From: Ilyonectria destructans
Lineage: Eukaryota > Ascomycota > Sordariomycetes > Hypocreales > Nectriaceae
Direction of reading: 5' to 3'
DNA length: 64,000 bases
Assembly: GCA_020740775.1 (NCBI GenBank)
Contig: JAHEWK010000001.1
Location: forward strand, 5,394,001-5,458,000
Below the pieces are notes generated by a model. The model did no database searches, was not told where the DNA came from, and saw nothing but the letters and a program-made list of their open reading frames with translations. A program made the translations under genes and the position numbers. Position 1 is the stretch's first letter, and the number at the start of each line of letters is the position of its first letter. Below are positions 22,521-33,940 of the stretch, piece after piece.

Positions 22521-23363
22521 CTTGATCGTTCTGTAGGTAGAGTGATGACTCGAAGAGGCATCCGAAGATCGAGTAGGTTGTGTAGATTTGAGGAAGCAAC
22601 TTGATGTTAGCGAGAACAAATTTCTAAAAGTAGGATGGATATCGTATTACATCGTTAGGTGAAAGCTGGTTGGTGTTGCTTCGGCATGGAAGATACCACG
22701 CGGAGTTCCACGGTCGAAGAGCAGTACCAAGTACCAAAGAGCTGGGACAGATAGAGGGTCTGAAGAAAAATTAGGACGAAAGAGAGCTTAGCTTGTGTGC
22801 CCTGAAGATGTTAAGTTGAAGGTTCGGCTCGGATTTCTGATGCAGTGTTTGGTTTAAGTAGTCCCTCGGCCATGATTCACTCTCGTTCATGTTCAACTCT
22901 GTGGAGAGAGTTTGCCCCTTCACTTATTTCTTGGCGCCTTTCCATCATAATTTCGGAGCTGCACGGCATGATATTTACGCTTGGCCTGTTTGCACCGTAG
23001 TCGGGTCACTGCTATTCTTCTCGTTTCATTCATCTTAAGTCGTTTGGGTTGGCAAACGCACTGCGTTTGACACGCAAAAGAATCCATACATTGCCAAAGG
23101 CCACACAACAAAGAGTGGGGGGATAATGATGCACTACGCCTGTATATGTCAAACTCTCATGTCCGCTAAAAGCAAAGTAGGCCCGAGCCAGCGAGACGAA
23201 GATGCTCTTGCTAACGAGCTTGTGTTTCACAAAGCGCTAACCTGCGAAGACCAACAGGTCATAGAACCAGGGGATTCGCTAGGCTGATAAGAGTAATACA
23301 CAAATGTGGGAGGCAGTTGGATAAACATTGATTCTTTTCCCGTGTCTCTATGACACAACACGT
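22521..23363. other. intergenic; promoter side of the 447-residue gene and 3' flank of dbp8
   Basis: No gene is seen. Reading frames are short and unlike known proteins. Confidence 0.5.
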
Positions 23364-24980
23364 CTAGTTTGCTCGGAGCTTCTGCTTCACCCGTTTTCTC
23401 TTTCCGCCAACCTCTCGTCCCTCTTCCACCTCCAGGAGAGCCTCCCGCTTCTTCTCGCCCACCACCTTGAGGGCATCCCGGATCACACGCGTCTCCAAGT
23501 TGACACCCTCCTCCTCCCATGCCTCCATCTGACGACCGACACGCTCCTCAATCGCGAGTACCAGTTCCACATCCCGCTGTCCCACAAATGTAACAGCCTC
23601 ACCCTTACGTCCCGCACGCGCAGTACGACCGACTCGGTGGATGTAGTCATCAGGGTCACGGGGGATATCGTAGTTGATGACAAGGCTGACCTCGGGGATA
23701 TCGAGACCACGAGCAGCGACGTCGGTGGCGACGAGGATCCGGGCTGCTGCCGCTCGGAACCGGCCCAGGTTGTCGATTCGCTGCCTCTGGGGAAGCTTGG
23801 AGTGGAGCGACGTGACTCGGTGGTCAAGCATTCTCAGTAGATGGTGGAGGTAGTCCGCCGTCGAGGTCCTGTTACAGAACAGGATGATTGATTTTTCCAC
23901 ATTGGCTTCAGTGAGTAGGAAGGTGTGCAGATAGTGTTCCTTGTGGGTGACCGGAATTTGGAGATGCATCTGCTTCAGGGTCGCAGGAATGGCCAGCGTC
24001 TGGGTATCAACCTCGCACACAAAAACCGGTTGCTTCCCTGGCTTGATAGGCATGTTCTTCAACGCCCGGACTTCCGGAGTTATGGTAGCAGTGAAGAGAA
24101 GTGTCTGTCGCTCTGTGGCTGGTGGCAGGACGGAGAGACATTCCTCAACGTCGGGGAGCATGCTGCCGGTTCCGGTGCCATTGAGCAAGCGATCTGCCTC
24201 ATCGAGAACAACATAGCGAACTCTTCTCAATCCACAAATGGTGTCTTCTCCAGACGTTCGGACGTGATCGGCCAGACGGCCTGGAGTCGCAATCACCACG
24301 TGAGGCCGCTGGGCCAACTCGATGGCTTGAGCTCGCATGTCGGATCCACCTGTCACGAGGATGGCCTTGAGGCTCTGGGGAGACGAGATGGCCTTGATCT
24401 GTTCATAGATCTGGAGGGCCAGCTCACGAGTGGGCGTCAAGACGACGGCAAAGATACCAGTGGGGTCTTCCGCCCATTTCTGGAGGATAGGCACCGCAAA
24501 CGCAACCGTCTTTCCTGAACCTGTTCGGCTACCACCAATGCAATCTCTGCCCTTGAGAATCTCGGGGATGCAGCCTTTCTGAATGCCCGTCGGCCGCCTG
24601 ATGGCCATATTGGCCAACGACTGGACTAACCATGGGCGAACATTGATCGCTGAGAAGGTGGTATTGGGATCGGTAGGGGCGAGAACTGAAGTCTGGGCAG
24701 CTTTTTGAGGTTTCGCAGGAACATCCTTTTGGTCCTTTTGGGTATTTCTCTTGATTCGCGAGGGAGCTTGGATCGTAGAAAGCACCTGCTTCAGCTCCTC
24801 CTCGTCCTCGTCTTCATCCTCATCGTCAACTTGGGGCACCGGGGCAGGCGAGGTCCTTCTTCGCTTCCGGGACACGGCACTGTCGAGGTAGTCGGACTCG
24901 TCAGACGATGAGACGACGTCAGACACATCGGGGGCGTCTGACGCAGCCGTCGCGTGGTCGGGATGGGCGGGCGGCAACAT
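23364..24980 (-). CDS. dbp8: DEAD-box ATP-dependent RNA helicase Dbp8 (DDX49 family)
   Basis: Dbp8 is a nucleolar helicase needed for early pre-rRNA cleavages that lead to 18S rRNA and the 40S subunit. One uninterrupted exon encodes 538 residues. Residues 1-110 are acidic and Lys-rich. A Q-motif region follows ([18 protein letters not shown]), then motif [10 protein letters not shown], Ia PTRELALQ, Ib [42 protein letters not shown] and [13 protein letters not shown]. All catalytic and RNA-binding motifs are present. Within the DEAD-box group the pattern and length fit Dbp8 best; the other candidates are less alike in the Q-motif region and in the short basic tail after motif VI ([14 protein letters not shown]). 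Confidence 0.92.
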   Translation of the reverse strand: MLPPAHPDHATAASDAPDVSDVVSSSDESDYLDSAVSRKRRRTSPAPVPQVDDEDEDEDEEELKQVLSTIQAPSRIKRNTQKDQKDVPAKPQKAAQTSVLAPTDPNTTFSAINVRPWLVQSLANMAIRRPTGIQKGCIPEILKGRDCIGGSRTGSGKTVAFAVPILQKWAEDPTGIFAVVLTPTRELALQIYEQIKAISSPQSLKAILVTGGSDMRAQAIELAQRPHVVIATPGRLADHVRTSGEDTICGLRRVRYVVLDEADRLLNGTGTGSMLPDVEECLSVLPPATERQTLLFTATITPEVRALKNMPIKPGKQPVFVCEVDTQTLAIPATLKQMHLQIPVTHKEHYLHTFLLTEANVEKSIILFCNRTSTADYLHHLLRMLDHRVTSLHSKLPQRQRIDNLGRFRAAAARILVATDVAARGLDIPEVSLVINYDIPRDPDDYIHRVGRTARAGRKGEAVTFVGQRDVELVLAIEERVGRQMEAWEEEGVNLETRVIRDALKVVGEKKREALLEVEEGREVGGKRKRVKQKLRAN

Positions 24981-26790
24981 GGCTCGGCTTTATAAATTGC
25001 AGGAGTTGGTCGAATCCATTCGTACAATGCGAATGGGAAATTTTTGGCGGTGGCAGTTGTCGCAAAACGGGACCCTAGCGGGTGCGGGTGGGGCCGACCG
25101 GGCTGGTGGGTCCAATCGCAAGAACGGTTGTGTAGACGCGCGCTTAGAAGAGTGATGGCGATCAGGCTGTCACACGCAAAGCGAGACTCCAGCAGTCTCG
25201 GTAACTCGCTAGAGAATGGTCTAGGCTTTCAGGGCGCCCTGGGTCATGGAATCATTGGGTCGTACAAGTTTGGACAACCCGATGCAGGAGCAGGGACAAG
25301 GAGCGGGATGAGTGCCCTTCACCGTCGGTTAGTTGCGAGCCAGTGAGGACTCAGGAGGGGTCATCTGTATGTAAGCGGGGATGTGACTGTGATGAAGTGA
25401 GAAATGATGGTGAATTGCTTCCATTGATTTGACTCGCGATGCTTGATCTGCGTCTGACAGATATGACACACGACCCAAGAGTCAGGGCATGAGAAATCAT
25501 GATAAAATGTACACAGGGGCTGACATCAAAGACAATGGGGGCATTGGGGGCGGTCCACGCAGTGGACTATCACTCGTCAATAGGTAGGTACCGCATAAGA
25601 AAAGAGACCAAACAACCAAGTACTACGATAGTACGTAGCAAGAAATACATGCCTTTGCTTGGCAGGGCCATGGTTAGCTCTGTTCCCGGTACTTTCTTGC
25701 GACACGGCTCCAGGTCCTAGCTGGCGTCGAACGATGAGTTCTGATGCACCTGGCCTAGGACCTGCGGTTGGGCCACGTCGATGCAAGGCGAGCGCCCCAT
25801 CCCATGCGTCTCCACCATGCAATGCGCAATGCAGCGCTCCGGGATGCGATCCGGGCATGGGAAATGGGCCGCATGCTTTGACGGCGGCTTGAGGAGGAGA
25901 GACATGTTGATGTTGAACGGAGGCACGAGGCTGATTCGTCCGACCGCCAGAGATTGCGTGGCGTGGACGTCAACAAAGCCCGGCGGGAGGCCACAGTGAG
26001 AGAACAACGCGATGGCTCGGGGCAATGGCTTGAGTTCGCACGGTATGTTGACGAATGCGCTTTCGATATCCAGTCTGGTGATCCCTTGGCGAGCCCCTGC
26101 AGCGCAAGGCACAGGACCTCAAGACACCGGGGGAAACGCTGTCGGGTTGGACGGTCGAGACTGGTGCTGCCGCCACTGTGCCGTCGTCCATCCGTTGGGG
26201 GCGAGGGAAGCCAGAATGAGGAGAAGGTGGTGTTGGCGCTGGGGGACGAGTCGGAAGAGAGCGGAGCCATCCTGTTTCTGGCTGACAGTGCGGTGCGGTA
26301 ACTTAGGCAGTACCAATGGATGGTTCATCGCTAGGACATCCATCTCACCGTGCGCTGTGCTTCCTTCTTACCGTCGTTTGTTTTGCTTTTTTTCTTGTCT
26401 GACGCCTGCTTCCTCATCAAAGCTGGACCCCAGTGTGCCATTGCTTCCGTGACAGGTTGGGCCCCCGACATGCCCATTCCCAGAACCGCCAAAGAGGGCA
26501 TCAGTACGCGTGCCGCTGCACCCTGAGTCACAGTGAGCGGAGGGCCTGGACTCCCCCGCCCATGGCGAAGGTACCTGAGGGAGCCAACAGCGAGCCTCCA
26601 GCAGCGCCCGAAACGTCCCCCGCCCCGGCCCTAGCGCCCAAGCGACAATCCCCCCGCCTGTGGGCTGGGGGGAACCTGGGCGCTGGGCACTGGGCATCGG
26701 CACAGGGCGTAGGTACTTCCTGCGTAGTAGCCGCCCGAACGTCTAGGTTGCTGGGCCTAGAGCGCCACCACCGCGAGCTTGGTGCTTATG
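24981..26790. other. 1.8 kb between dbp8 and the MAPKK leader; no gene seen
   Basis: Both strands have overlapping short frames rich in Pro, Ser and Arg, typical of GC-rich non-coding DNA. None resembles a protein. It should contain the dbp8 promoter and the MAPKK promoter, which are divergent. Confidence 0.5.
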
Positions 26791-27648
26791 GCGGACGGGT
26801 TGGGTTGTCTCGCTCTTAGACCTACAACGTAGTAGGACTTGGCGCTGTATTTTGCTGTACCTTCCCTGTATTTTGCCCCCTGTAGCCTGTGCGTCCTCCG
26901 CGTCTAGGCCTCTCCGTTGGCGTTAACAGCCCACCGAGCCACCGAGGTCTCTCTCGCCCGCCCCCTCCACCAAACTTGTACCTCCCTCCTCTATCCCAGG
27001 CTGAGTGTACTCCACTACTACGTAGTCCACCCGCTCACCCCCCCAAACCCACCCAATCCACTCCGTCCCGCCCACTCTCGATCCTCTCACATCCTCTCAC
27101 TTCCTTCTCCTCTCGTTTCGGATCCTCACAAAGACGTGTCGCTCGTCGCCACGCTCCAGTACTTGTCTCGCTCGCCCTGCCACTGTTGGGCCTTGTTGAG
27201 CCGGCTCCCTGCTTTCGATCCTACCGCCACAACTTGCTCCTCACACCATCTCGCAGCTTCCAGCATAGACTGCTGCCCCCAGCTTCTTCGACTACATTAC
27301 ATATCCCAGCACCACCTTTCTCCCGTTCGAACTACGCACACCTCCACGACGCTCGCTCTCCGTCCATTGATTGCTTTTGGCCATCTTATTATACATCAAC
27401 CAACGCCTGCTTCAATTCACCGCTGTATAGCTGCCGACCGCGACCTGCTTTCACGACAACCGATTACTTCTCTGGTCCAGGATCCGCATTCCCGGCCGCC
27501 AACCCGTACCACCAGGATCGGATAAACGCCCCTGCTGTGAGGTCGCTGCTGTACCTCTGGCTCCGGCCTTTATATACCAACCGCCCTTACTCCCCTCGAT
27601 TTCCTCCCATCCTCCGTCAGCTGCCCGAGGCAGCCCGACATCACCGAA
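26791..27648 (+). promoter_or_regulatory. 858-nt ATG-free, pyrimidine-rich probable 5' leader of the MAPKK gene
   Basis: No ATG occurs in any plus-strand frame between the ATG at 26788 and the start codon at 27649. The segment is strongly rich in C and T on the transcribed-sense strand, with repeated CTC/TCC tracts. This is what a long 5' untranslated region under selection against upstream starts would look like. A 255-codon open frame here has no ATG and a Pro/Ser/Arg composition. Confidence 0.65.
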
Positions 27649-29391
27649 ATGGCTGATCAAGCACCACAAATTCCTCACGGCATCGACCCAAACGCCCAAT
27701 ATGTACGTGCAACCCGGCCTTCCCTTGAACAACCCATTACTGACTCTTCCAAGATCCCGTCTGCAATGCCTATTTCTCTTCCTCTTTCCAACTCAGGCCC
27801 CACTGTTCCTCTCCTCCGTCCCGCCATCCCCGGTGCCCGAAGCGGTGGAGCGCGAACACCCAGACTCGGCCTTGCTATCCCCCCATCTCCAAATGCCAAG
27901 GCTGTTGGCAACCAGGGCGCCCCAGCTATTGCCCCTTCAAGGCCGCCGCTACCCACACTACATCTAGCGACTCCTATGGGAAGTCAAGTCGCTCCTTACG
28001 AACAGCCTCCCCGATTACAATGCACAACTCAGCCCGGTCACTCGGCAAGTGGAGGAAGCGAGAGCAGTGCTGCACACTCGAGGTCTGGTAGTTTTGGTCC
28101 TTTGGATGGCAGAGCAAGCAACCCCACTTCCGCCGGCTCACAATACTCGGCACTATCATTTGCATCCCAGTACGGTATTGGCGTGTCAAGAGCTCAGGGC
28201 ACACCAGACCCTGTATCAGCAGTTGGATCCATGTACTCGGAGAGGAGCGAAGGTGGCGTTTCCATGGAGAGAGACGGCAGCCTGCAGGGACTTGAGGCCT
28301 TCGACAAGTTAAGCCTCGAAAAGGCAAGGACCCTCGACGTCGACGAGTTGGATGAGGAGGGTTGGAGAATCGCGAGCATGGAGAAGCGGATCGTTGAGAT
28401 GGGCAACCTGGGTGAGGGCGCTGGAGGCGCCGTGACCAAGGCCAAGCTCAAGGGCGGTTCCACCGTGTTTGCTTTGAAGGTCAGATAAACGATCCCAGTA
28501 TCCAAAATTAACGGCTAACATCGGACTAGATTATCACTACCAACCCCGACCCCGATGTCAAGAAGCAGATTCTTCGAGAATTGGGCTTCAACAAAGAGTG
28601 TGCCTCAGACCACATCTGCCGGTATTATGGTGCCTTTGTGGATCCCGCCACTGCCACCATCTCTATCGCCATGGAGTTTTGTGAGGGTGGTTCGCTAGAC
28701 AGCATCTACAAGGAAGTCAAGCGACTGGGTGGACGAACAGGCGAAAAGGTTTTGGGTAAGATCGCCGAAGGTGTCTTGGGTGGTCTTACGTATCTTCACA
28801 CCCGACGAATCATTCACCGAGACATCAAGCCATCCAACATTCTCCTATGTCGAGACGGCGCTGTCAAGCTCTGCGATTTTGGCGTTTCCGGCGACTTCGG
28901 AACCAAGGGCGAGGCCAACACCTTCATTGGAACCAGCTACTACATGGCTCCTGAGCGAATCACGGGTCAATCTTACACCATTACCTCTGACGTGTGGTCG
29001 ACTGGAGTCACCCTCCTCGAGGTCGCACAGCATCGCTTCCCCTTCCCGGCCGATGGTACGGAGATGCAGCCCCGAGCTGGTCTCATCGACCTGCTCACCT
29101 ATATTGTGCGACAAAACGTTCCCAAGTTGAAGGATGAGCCCGATATGGATGTGTACTGGAGTGATAACTTCAAATACTTTATCGAGTGCTGGTATGTTGT
29201 GAATCTCTACTCCTCACCTCTAGATCTTTTTCTGACAATGCTACAGTTTGGAAAAACAGCCTCAGCGCCGGGCAAGCCCGTGGAAGATGATGGAGCATCC
29301 CTGGATGGTAGAGATGCGCTCCAAGCGTGTCAACATGGTCAAGTACCTCTCCTTTGTGTGGGGTTGGGAAGATAAACCCCAGGCCTCGTAA
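27649..29391 (+). CDS. mkk1: MAP kinase kinase, Mkk1/Mkk2 type (cell-wall integrity pathway)
   Basis: It phosphorylates the Slt2/Mps1-type MAP kinase downstream of Pkc1 and Bck1. Exons 27649-27702, 27754-28479, 28530-29191 and 29247-29391 give 528 residues. The first intron (51 nt, GTACGT donor, TTACTGAC branch) is a multiple of three without a stop, so retention would keep the frame. Residues 1-215 are a Pro/Ser/Gly-rich regulatory region. The kinase domain follows: Gly loop [15 protein letters not shown]-type Lys in FALKII, catalytic loop HRDIKPSN, and DFG in [11 protein letters not shown]. The activation segment has phosphorylatable Ser/Thr before [10 protein letters not shown]. The last exon encodes the conserved C-lobe end and a short tail ([12 protein letters not shown]). 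The second intron donor is a weak GTCAGA. Confidence 0.93.
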
Positions 29392-29896
29392 ACAAACACA
29401 AGGCACTCAAAATTAGGAGCACAAGGATGATTTGAGCAACGATGTACCCCACGTTACATGCGAGGGAAGACTACACCTCACGCCCATGCATCTCCTGCCC
29501 ATGACGACATGAAAAGGCTGGGCCTGGGTCATGAGGAAACCATCGGAGATTGCGAATCTACGGACGTGGTGTGGACCATATTTTCAGATCCATGACGGGG
29601 AAATGCACTCGCGGCCCCAAGAGTGCGGCGACGGCGGCGAAGATGATAGTGGGAGACGATGTCACGCAAGAGTTGGGCCGGGTTGGAACTGCAAGATTGC
29701 TGTGTTGGAAACAGGATGCCTTGAGGAGGGCAGGAAATATCCTCTCATCTAGCGAACGCTCCACGCGTCCGCATTCTATGTATTTTCCCACTAATAGATG
29801 GGTATCAAAATTTAGGATACAGGCATTTCTCCATCACCTGTGCTTGTGCAACGCCCTCGACGTCATCTCACCCATTTGTAACTACTTTTGCACTAC
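29392..29896. other. intergenic between convergent MAPKK and pus7 genes
   Basis: Shared 3' flanks. No feature is recognised. Confidence 0.5.
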
Positions 29897-32230
29897 TCAA
29901 GCTGCAACCGGCTCCTCCGGGGTGTCGCCCATAAGATCTCGCAGCGCAACTGTGGCGTACGCGCTGCGGCCGAGCTGGAACTTGACCACCACCGCAACCT
30001 TTGTTGGCTCCGGTGCAGAAGAGACAGTGGTTGCAACCTCCGCCGTCGAAGGCGCTTCCTTAGATCCGTCCGCCTCCGTCATCTCGACGTCGACAGTGGC
30101 TGGTGCTGAGGCGCCCTCCACCTTGGGCTTCTTAGCGGTCTGGTCGTCGTTGGCATCCTCGCGGCGGCGCTTGCCACCGTGGCCGTGGCTCTTGGACGTC
30201 GCCTTGATGTTGTCCAAGTCCGTCGGGTGCATCTGCTCCGTGTCGTCGGCGTAAGCGCGGACCTCAACCGAGGGCGGGGCCAGGAAGCGGTTCATGATCT
30301 TGCGGTACCGGCCGGGAAGGCTGAACTCGCGACGCATGCGGCGCATCTTGTGAGGGTCGAGCCCGCCGTTCTCTTCGGCGCCCATGAACTCCTCGTAAAA
30401 GGTGCCCATCTCGTTGTCCGGGTACACGACGTCGTACCCCGGCGTGGGGAGCACGACATCGTAGACGGTGAATTGCCCGCTCGCAGCCTCCTCGGCGGTG
30501 AGGGGCCGGGCGCGCACGGGGGCCTCGTCGTCGTCCTCGGTGGGGTTGACGATGTCGTCGCCGTCCTGGTCCTGGCCGCTGACGAGAGGCGTGGCGTCGA
30601 CTTGGGTGATGACGAGGTCGCCCTTGACAACGGTCTCGCCGTGGAGCTCCCAGCGCTTGCTAGCGGCGTGGTTCCAGATGTAGGACTGGAGCGCGTGGAG
30701 GTACATGGAGCGCAGGCCGCGGGTGATGTGGATGAGCGCGCCGACGAAGTCCTTTCGGGACTGGGCGCCTTGGCGATTTAGGTGGCGGAGAATGCAGCTC
30801 TCGGCAGCGAAGCGTCTGGGCATGATCCTAAGGGCCTTGTCGACGTCCTTGCCCGTCAGGAATAGCATACAAGCCTGGTTGCGAGCATAGTCGTCCCTCT
30901 TGGATGCTTCCTCGGGAACTTCTCCCGCCTCGGCCTTGGCGGCGATCTCCTCGTCGTAATAAAGCAGTGACTTGACTGCCCCTTCGTACTTTTCACTGAG
31001 GATCAGCTTTCCAATGTCGTGCGTGCCGATCTCGTGTGTGCCGAATCTCTGGTGACCAAAGTAGTTGATCCAGCCATGTTCACCCATGTGAGCAATGGCA
31101 GACTCGACGTTGGTCTTCAGTTTCTCTACCCTCTGAGACACAGGCTCATCCTTGGATTCACCAACCATCTCGCAGTTCTTGATAGCAATGACGAACTCGT
31201 TGCCCAAGAGCTGACCCAGGTACACTGGCTTGTCGTGGTACTCATAGTCGCCAGTGGAGACACCCCACAGCCGGCCGTTGATACCAGCGAGGTTTCTCGA
31301 ACGCATATAGCGCACTGAGCATCGCTGCACAGTTGAAGCTCTGCGGTCTTTTGTTCCGGCGTATGCAATAGACTGGGGCTTGGCCTTGAGGAACCGCGAA
31401 ACCTGGTTCACGGCATCCATGGTGTCTCGGTTCTCCTTGAACAGGGTAAAGTGGAGGTAGTCACCCGTGGGCCTGTCCTCGCGGTTGCCACGGTTGCCGC
31501 GAGCACCTCGGCTCTTCCTGTTGTTTGGTTTTCGTGGCGGTACGAAGCTGGCGATGATGGCCCCTGAGTCGCCTGTGTTGGTGTCGATCTGAGACTTGAA
31601 GATGCGTCGAATCTCCTGGTGGATTTGGCCTCGCTTGGGTCTGTCCTCTATGGCCTGCGAAGTGACTGACTTCTTCTTCTCGTGATCAGCCGCAGCACCA
31701 GCCTTATACAGCTCTACGACCTCCTTTGTGAAGGTCGCGTCGGTAAGAGCCTCGAGGGCAGCCACATCTTCGGGCGAGACTTCTCGCGGTTGCTCAGGCT
31801 GGGCGGGGGTAGCTGCCCCATTGCCATTGCTCTCCGCTTTTTTACTCTCCTCCTGCTTTCCATTTTCTTGCTTGGCTCCCTCTTTCGCTGCCTCAGCATT
31901 GGACTCCTGCTTGGCCTCGGTTGTCTGCTGGCGACGTCAGCTCATGAATAAGGCAATGAGAGAGACCAAAGTACCTGTGTCTCATCATCACCCAATCCCA
32001 CAGTCTTCAAGTGGAGAACTGTTCCATCCTCCCTGATTTCATTTACTTGAAAGTCGGAGAACCTGGAGGGCATCAGAATTGTGAGTTTGAAATCACTTCA
32101 CTTGCTCAGCTTACCTCGCGCGAAGATCGCCCGTCCACGCCGCAGAGAGTGGAGTGGCGCGCTGGGTAATGCCGAGGGTCTTGTTGTAGGAGGCACTTCC
32201 GCGCACCGCGAAATGAGGTTGATCGGCCAT
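29897..32230 (-). CDS. pus7: tRNA/RNA pseudouridine synthase Pus7 (TruD family)
   Basis: Pus7 converts uridine to pseudouridine at position 13 of tRNAs, position 35 of pre-tRNA-Tyr and U2 snRNA, and in some mRNAs. Exons 32230-32115, 32062-31975 and 31924-29897 give 743 residues. The start (MADQPHFAVRGSA) is the first ATG and is joined in frame to FSDFQVNEIREDGTV, the TruD N-terminal motif. The catalytic Asp lies in YAGTKDRRA, and motif II is NYFGHQRFG. A TRUD insertion follows with FVGALIHITRGLRS and PTPGYDVVYPDNEMG. Two low-complexity insertions, Lys/Glu/Gln-rich near residues 70-120 and acidic near 500-540, together with a Lys/Arg-rich stretch near residue 680, are typical of fungal orthologues. 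The second 3' acceptor could alternatively use the preceding CAG, adding one Gln. Confidence 0.93.
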
Positions 32231-32596
32231 CGTAGTTGCGAATTGTCGTTAGAGAGTTATGCACCGGCGACAATTCTACTGAAGATGCGACACGGGTATG
32301 TTATTTTACCCTTGTATAGCGGGGCGACTTTGCGACAGGCAATTTTCCTGCGGCAGTAAACTTGATGGCGCCTAATCTAGAAGGCGGTGAAGTCTCGGAA
32401 GCCACAATTGGAAGGCGGTGAGGTCCAGGGTAAGTCCTTTCTCACAGACGTCGTCACATCAATGGTAGAGTTGTCATGCGATTCATGTGGATGAAGTGAT
32501 CATGGTTCTTTTAACGGTTTATGAAGCTCAGTTATGTACTTGGGCAGTGGGATGGATTACAAAACACGTCTCTGTCTGCTCAAAACAGCCTCGTTG
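32231..32596. other. 366-bp pus7 upstream region
   Basis: No gene is seen. It lies between the pus7 start and the stop of the small ABM-like gene on the same strand. Confidence 0.5.
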
Positions 32597-33039
32597 CTAA
32601 ATTCGGGCCTTGATACCCGGACCAGTTGTCGTCCGGATCAGCTGGATATCCATTAACTGTTCCTTCTCAAGAGCCTCAAGCATCACTAAAACAGGAGGAC
32701 ATTTCATGTGCTTGTCCAAGGCCTCTTGATCATCATAGCTATTATCCGTATTAGTTAAATCCCACCCTTCTCTGGCAAGAGCCAGGTTTAATAATTACCC
32801 TTCGAGGACGACAAATTGCTCCTTGCCATCGTTGAGATCCTTAATGCCACGGTGCAATTCGTATCGATGAACATGGGGCTCGTTAGCCCGAACATACTGG
32901 GCGCATGTCTCAAAGAGCTCTAGGAACTGGTCGAAATGAGCCAACTGCCATAAAAGTGTTGTCAAGTGGGTGGGGAACCTACTCGTTCTGCCTTTCCCGG
33001 CTTGGGGGTGATGATAGCTGTTAGCTGGATGGGCGCCAT
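32597..33039 (-). CDS. small ABM-fold (antibiotic biosynthesis monooxygenase-like) protein
   Basis: Three exons (33039-32983, 32944-32799, 32738-32597) encode 114 residues. The pattern fits a dimeric alpha/beta-barrel ABM protein. A first strand MAPIQLTAIITPKPGKAER is followed by a helix with FDQFLELFETCAQYVRANEP, then VHRYELHRGIKD and FVVLEGYDDQEALDKHMKCP. The E-x(3)-Y-x(2)-Q/H arrangement around HM is typical of the family. These proteins include monooxygenases, heme-degrading enzymes and stress proteins of unknown activity, so the substrate cannot be given. No signal peptide is present. The gene is divergent from the SRA-domain gene, separated by about 900 bp. Confidence 0.75.
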
Positions 33040-33940
33040 GTCTGCCACGAATAATCAAAGTTGAGTCCGACTAAAGAAACGAAGTTCTAAATGAAGACAG
33101 AAATAAGTTCGGGGATTTGACTGAAGGGGCATGAAATAGGGGGACTTTATTATAATTAACGAGGGGCCGAGGGCCGTCGTTTACCGCGACCCTTACTTAC
33201 CCTTGGACTTGACTAACACGGAAAATGTTTGCCAGAAGAGTTGCCAAGGAAAGTCGCTGGCGCCAAATGAGCTTTTGCGCTAGAGCGATCGCAGCATGAA
33301 GCCTTCTCAGCGATGAGGAATTCAAATGTTCGAATTGTCTTAATTAAAAAAATACTGTCTAGGGACTTTTGGTTTGCGCACACATGTCCAGTACTATGAC
33401 ATGGCTGCCAGGGTGAGGCATTGCCGAGAGCATCATGGCGTGAGGGAACAGCCGAGGGGCTAGGGCTAGGAGCAGGATGCGACCATAATTCCGTTTCCAC
33501 GACTACGACTAAACTTCAATCGCGTACCTATAATGGGAGGACTGTAAGTGTTCAATCTGGCCTCTTGCTGCAGGTGCTGCTGGTAGAGATAGCAAGGCTT
33601 GCCTGCCGAGTCCGTTTTGCGATGGGCGATGACGCACATACTATCGCAAACGACGAGGCGCGAGCATCACAGTACATGCGCCCTCTTCTCCTTGCCGTCT
33701 CTGCACCGGCCGCCTAGCTAACAAAGCCACAACTTACCTATATTCCTTGATAATTCAGCCTTCTTTCATCCCTCTACATGACCGCACAGATTGCCACACG
33801 ACCCACCTCTGGACTCCTTAACCCGTGTCCTGCTATTGAAGCGCGGACCAGCATCTGACATATTAACCATGGGAGGACAAAGACATGTCGGTCCAATATC
33901 AGCCGCATGTCACGCCGTAGAACCGAGTACTAAACGAAAG
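33040..33940. other. region between divergent genes; probably contains the missing first exon of the SRA gene
   Basis: No complete gene is seen. A candidate first exon ATGGGAGGACT with a strong GTAAGT donor lies at 33533-33543 and would join in phase to the exon at 33941. The implied 397-nt intron is long for this genome, so it is left as a suggestion. Confidence 0.4.

Noticed and set aside
26889..27656. 255-codon plus-strand open frame before the MAPKK start
   Set aside because: It contains no ATG and is Pro/Ser/Arg-rich, as expected for a C/T-rich leader; it overlaps the MAPKK start in another frame.
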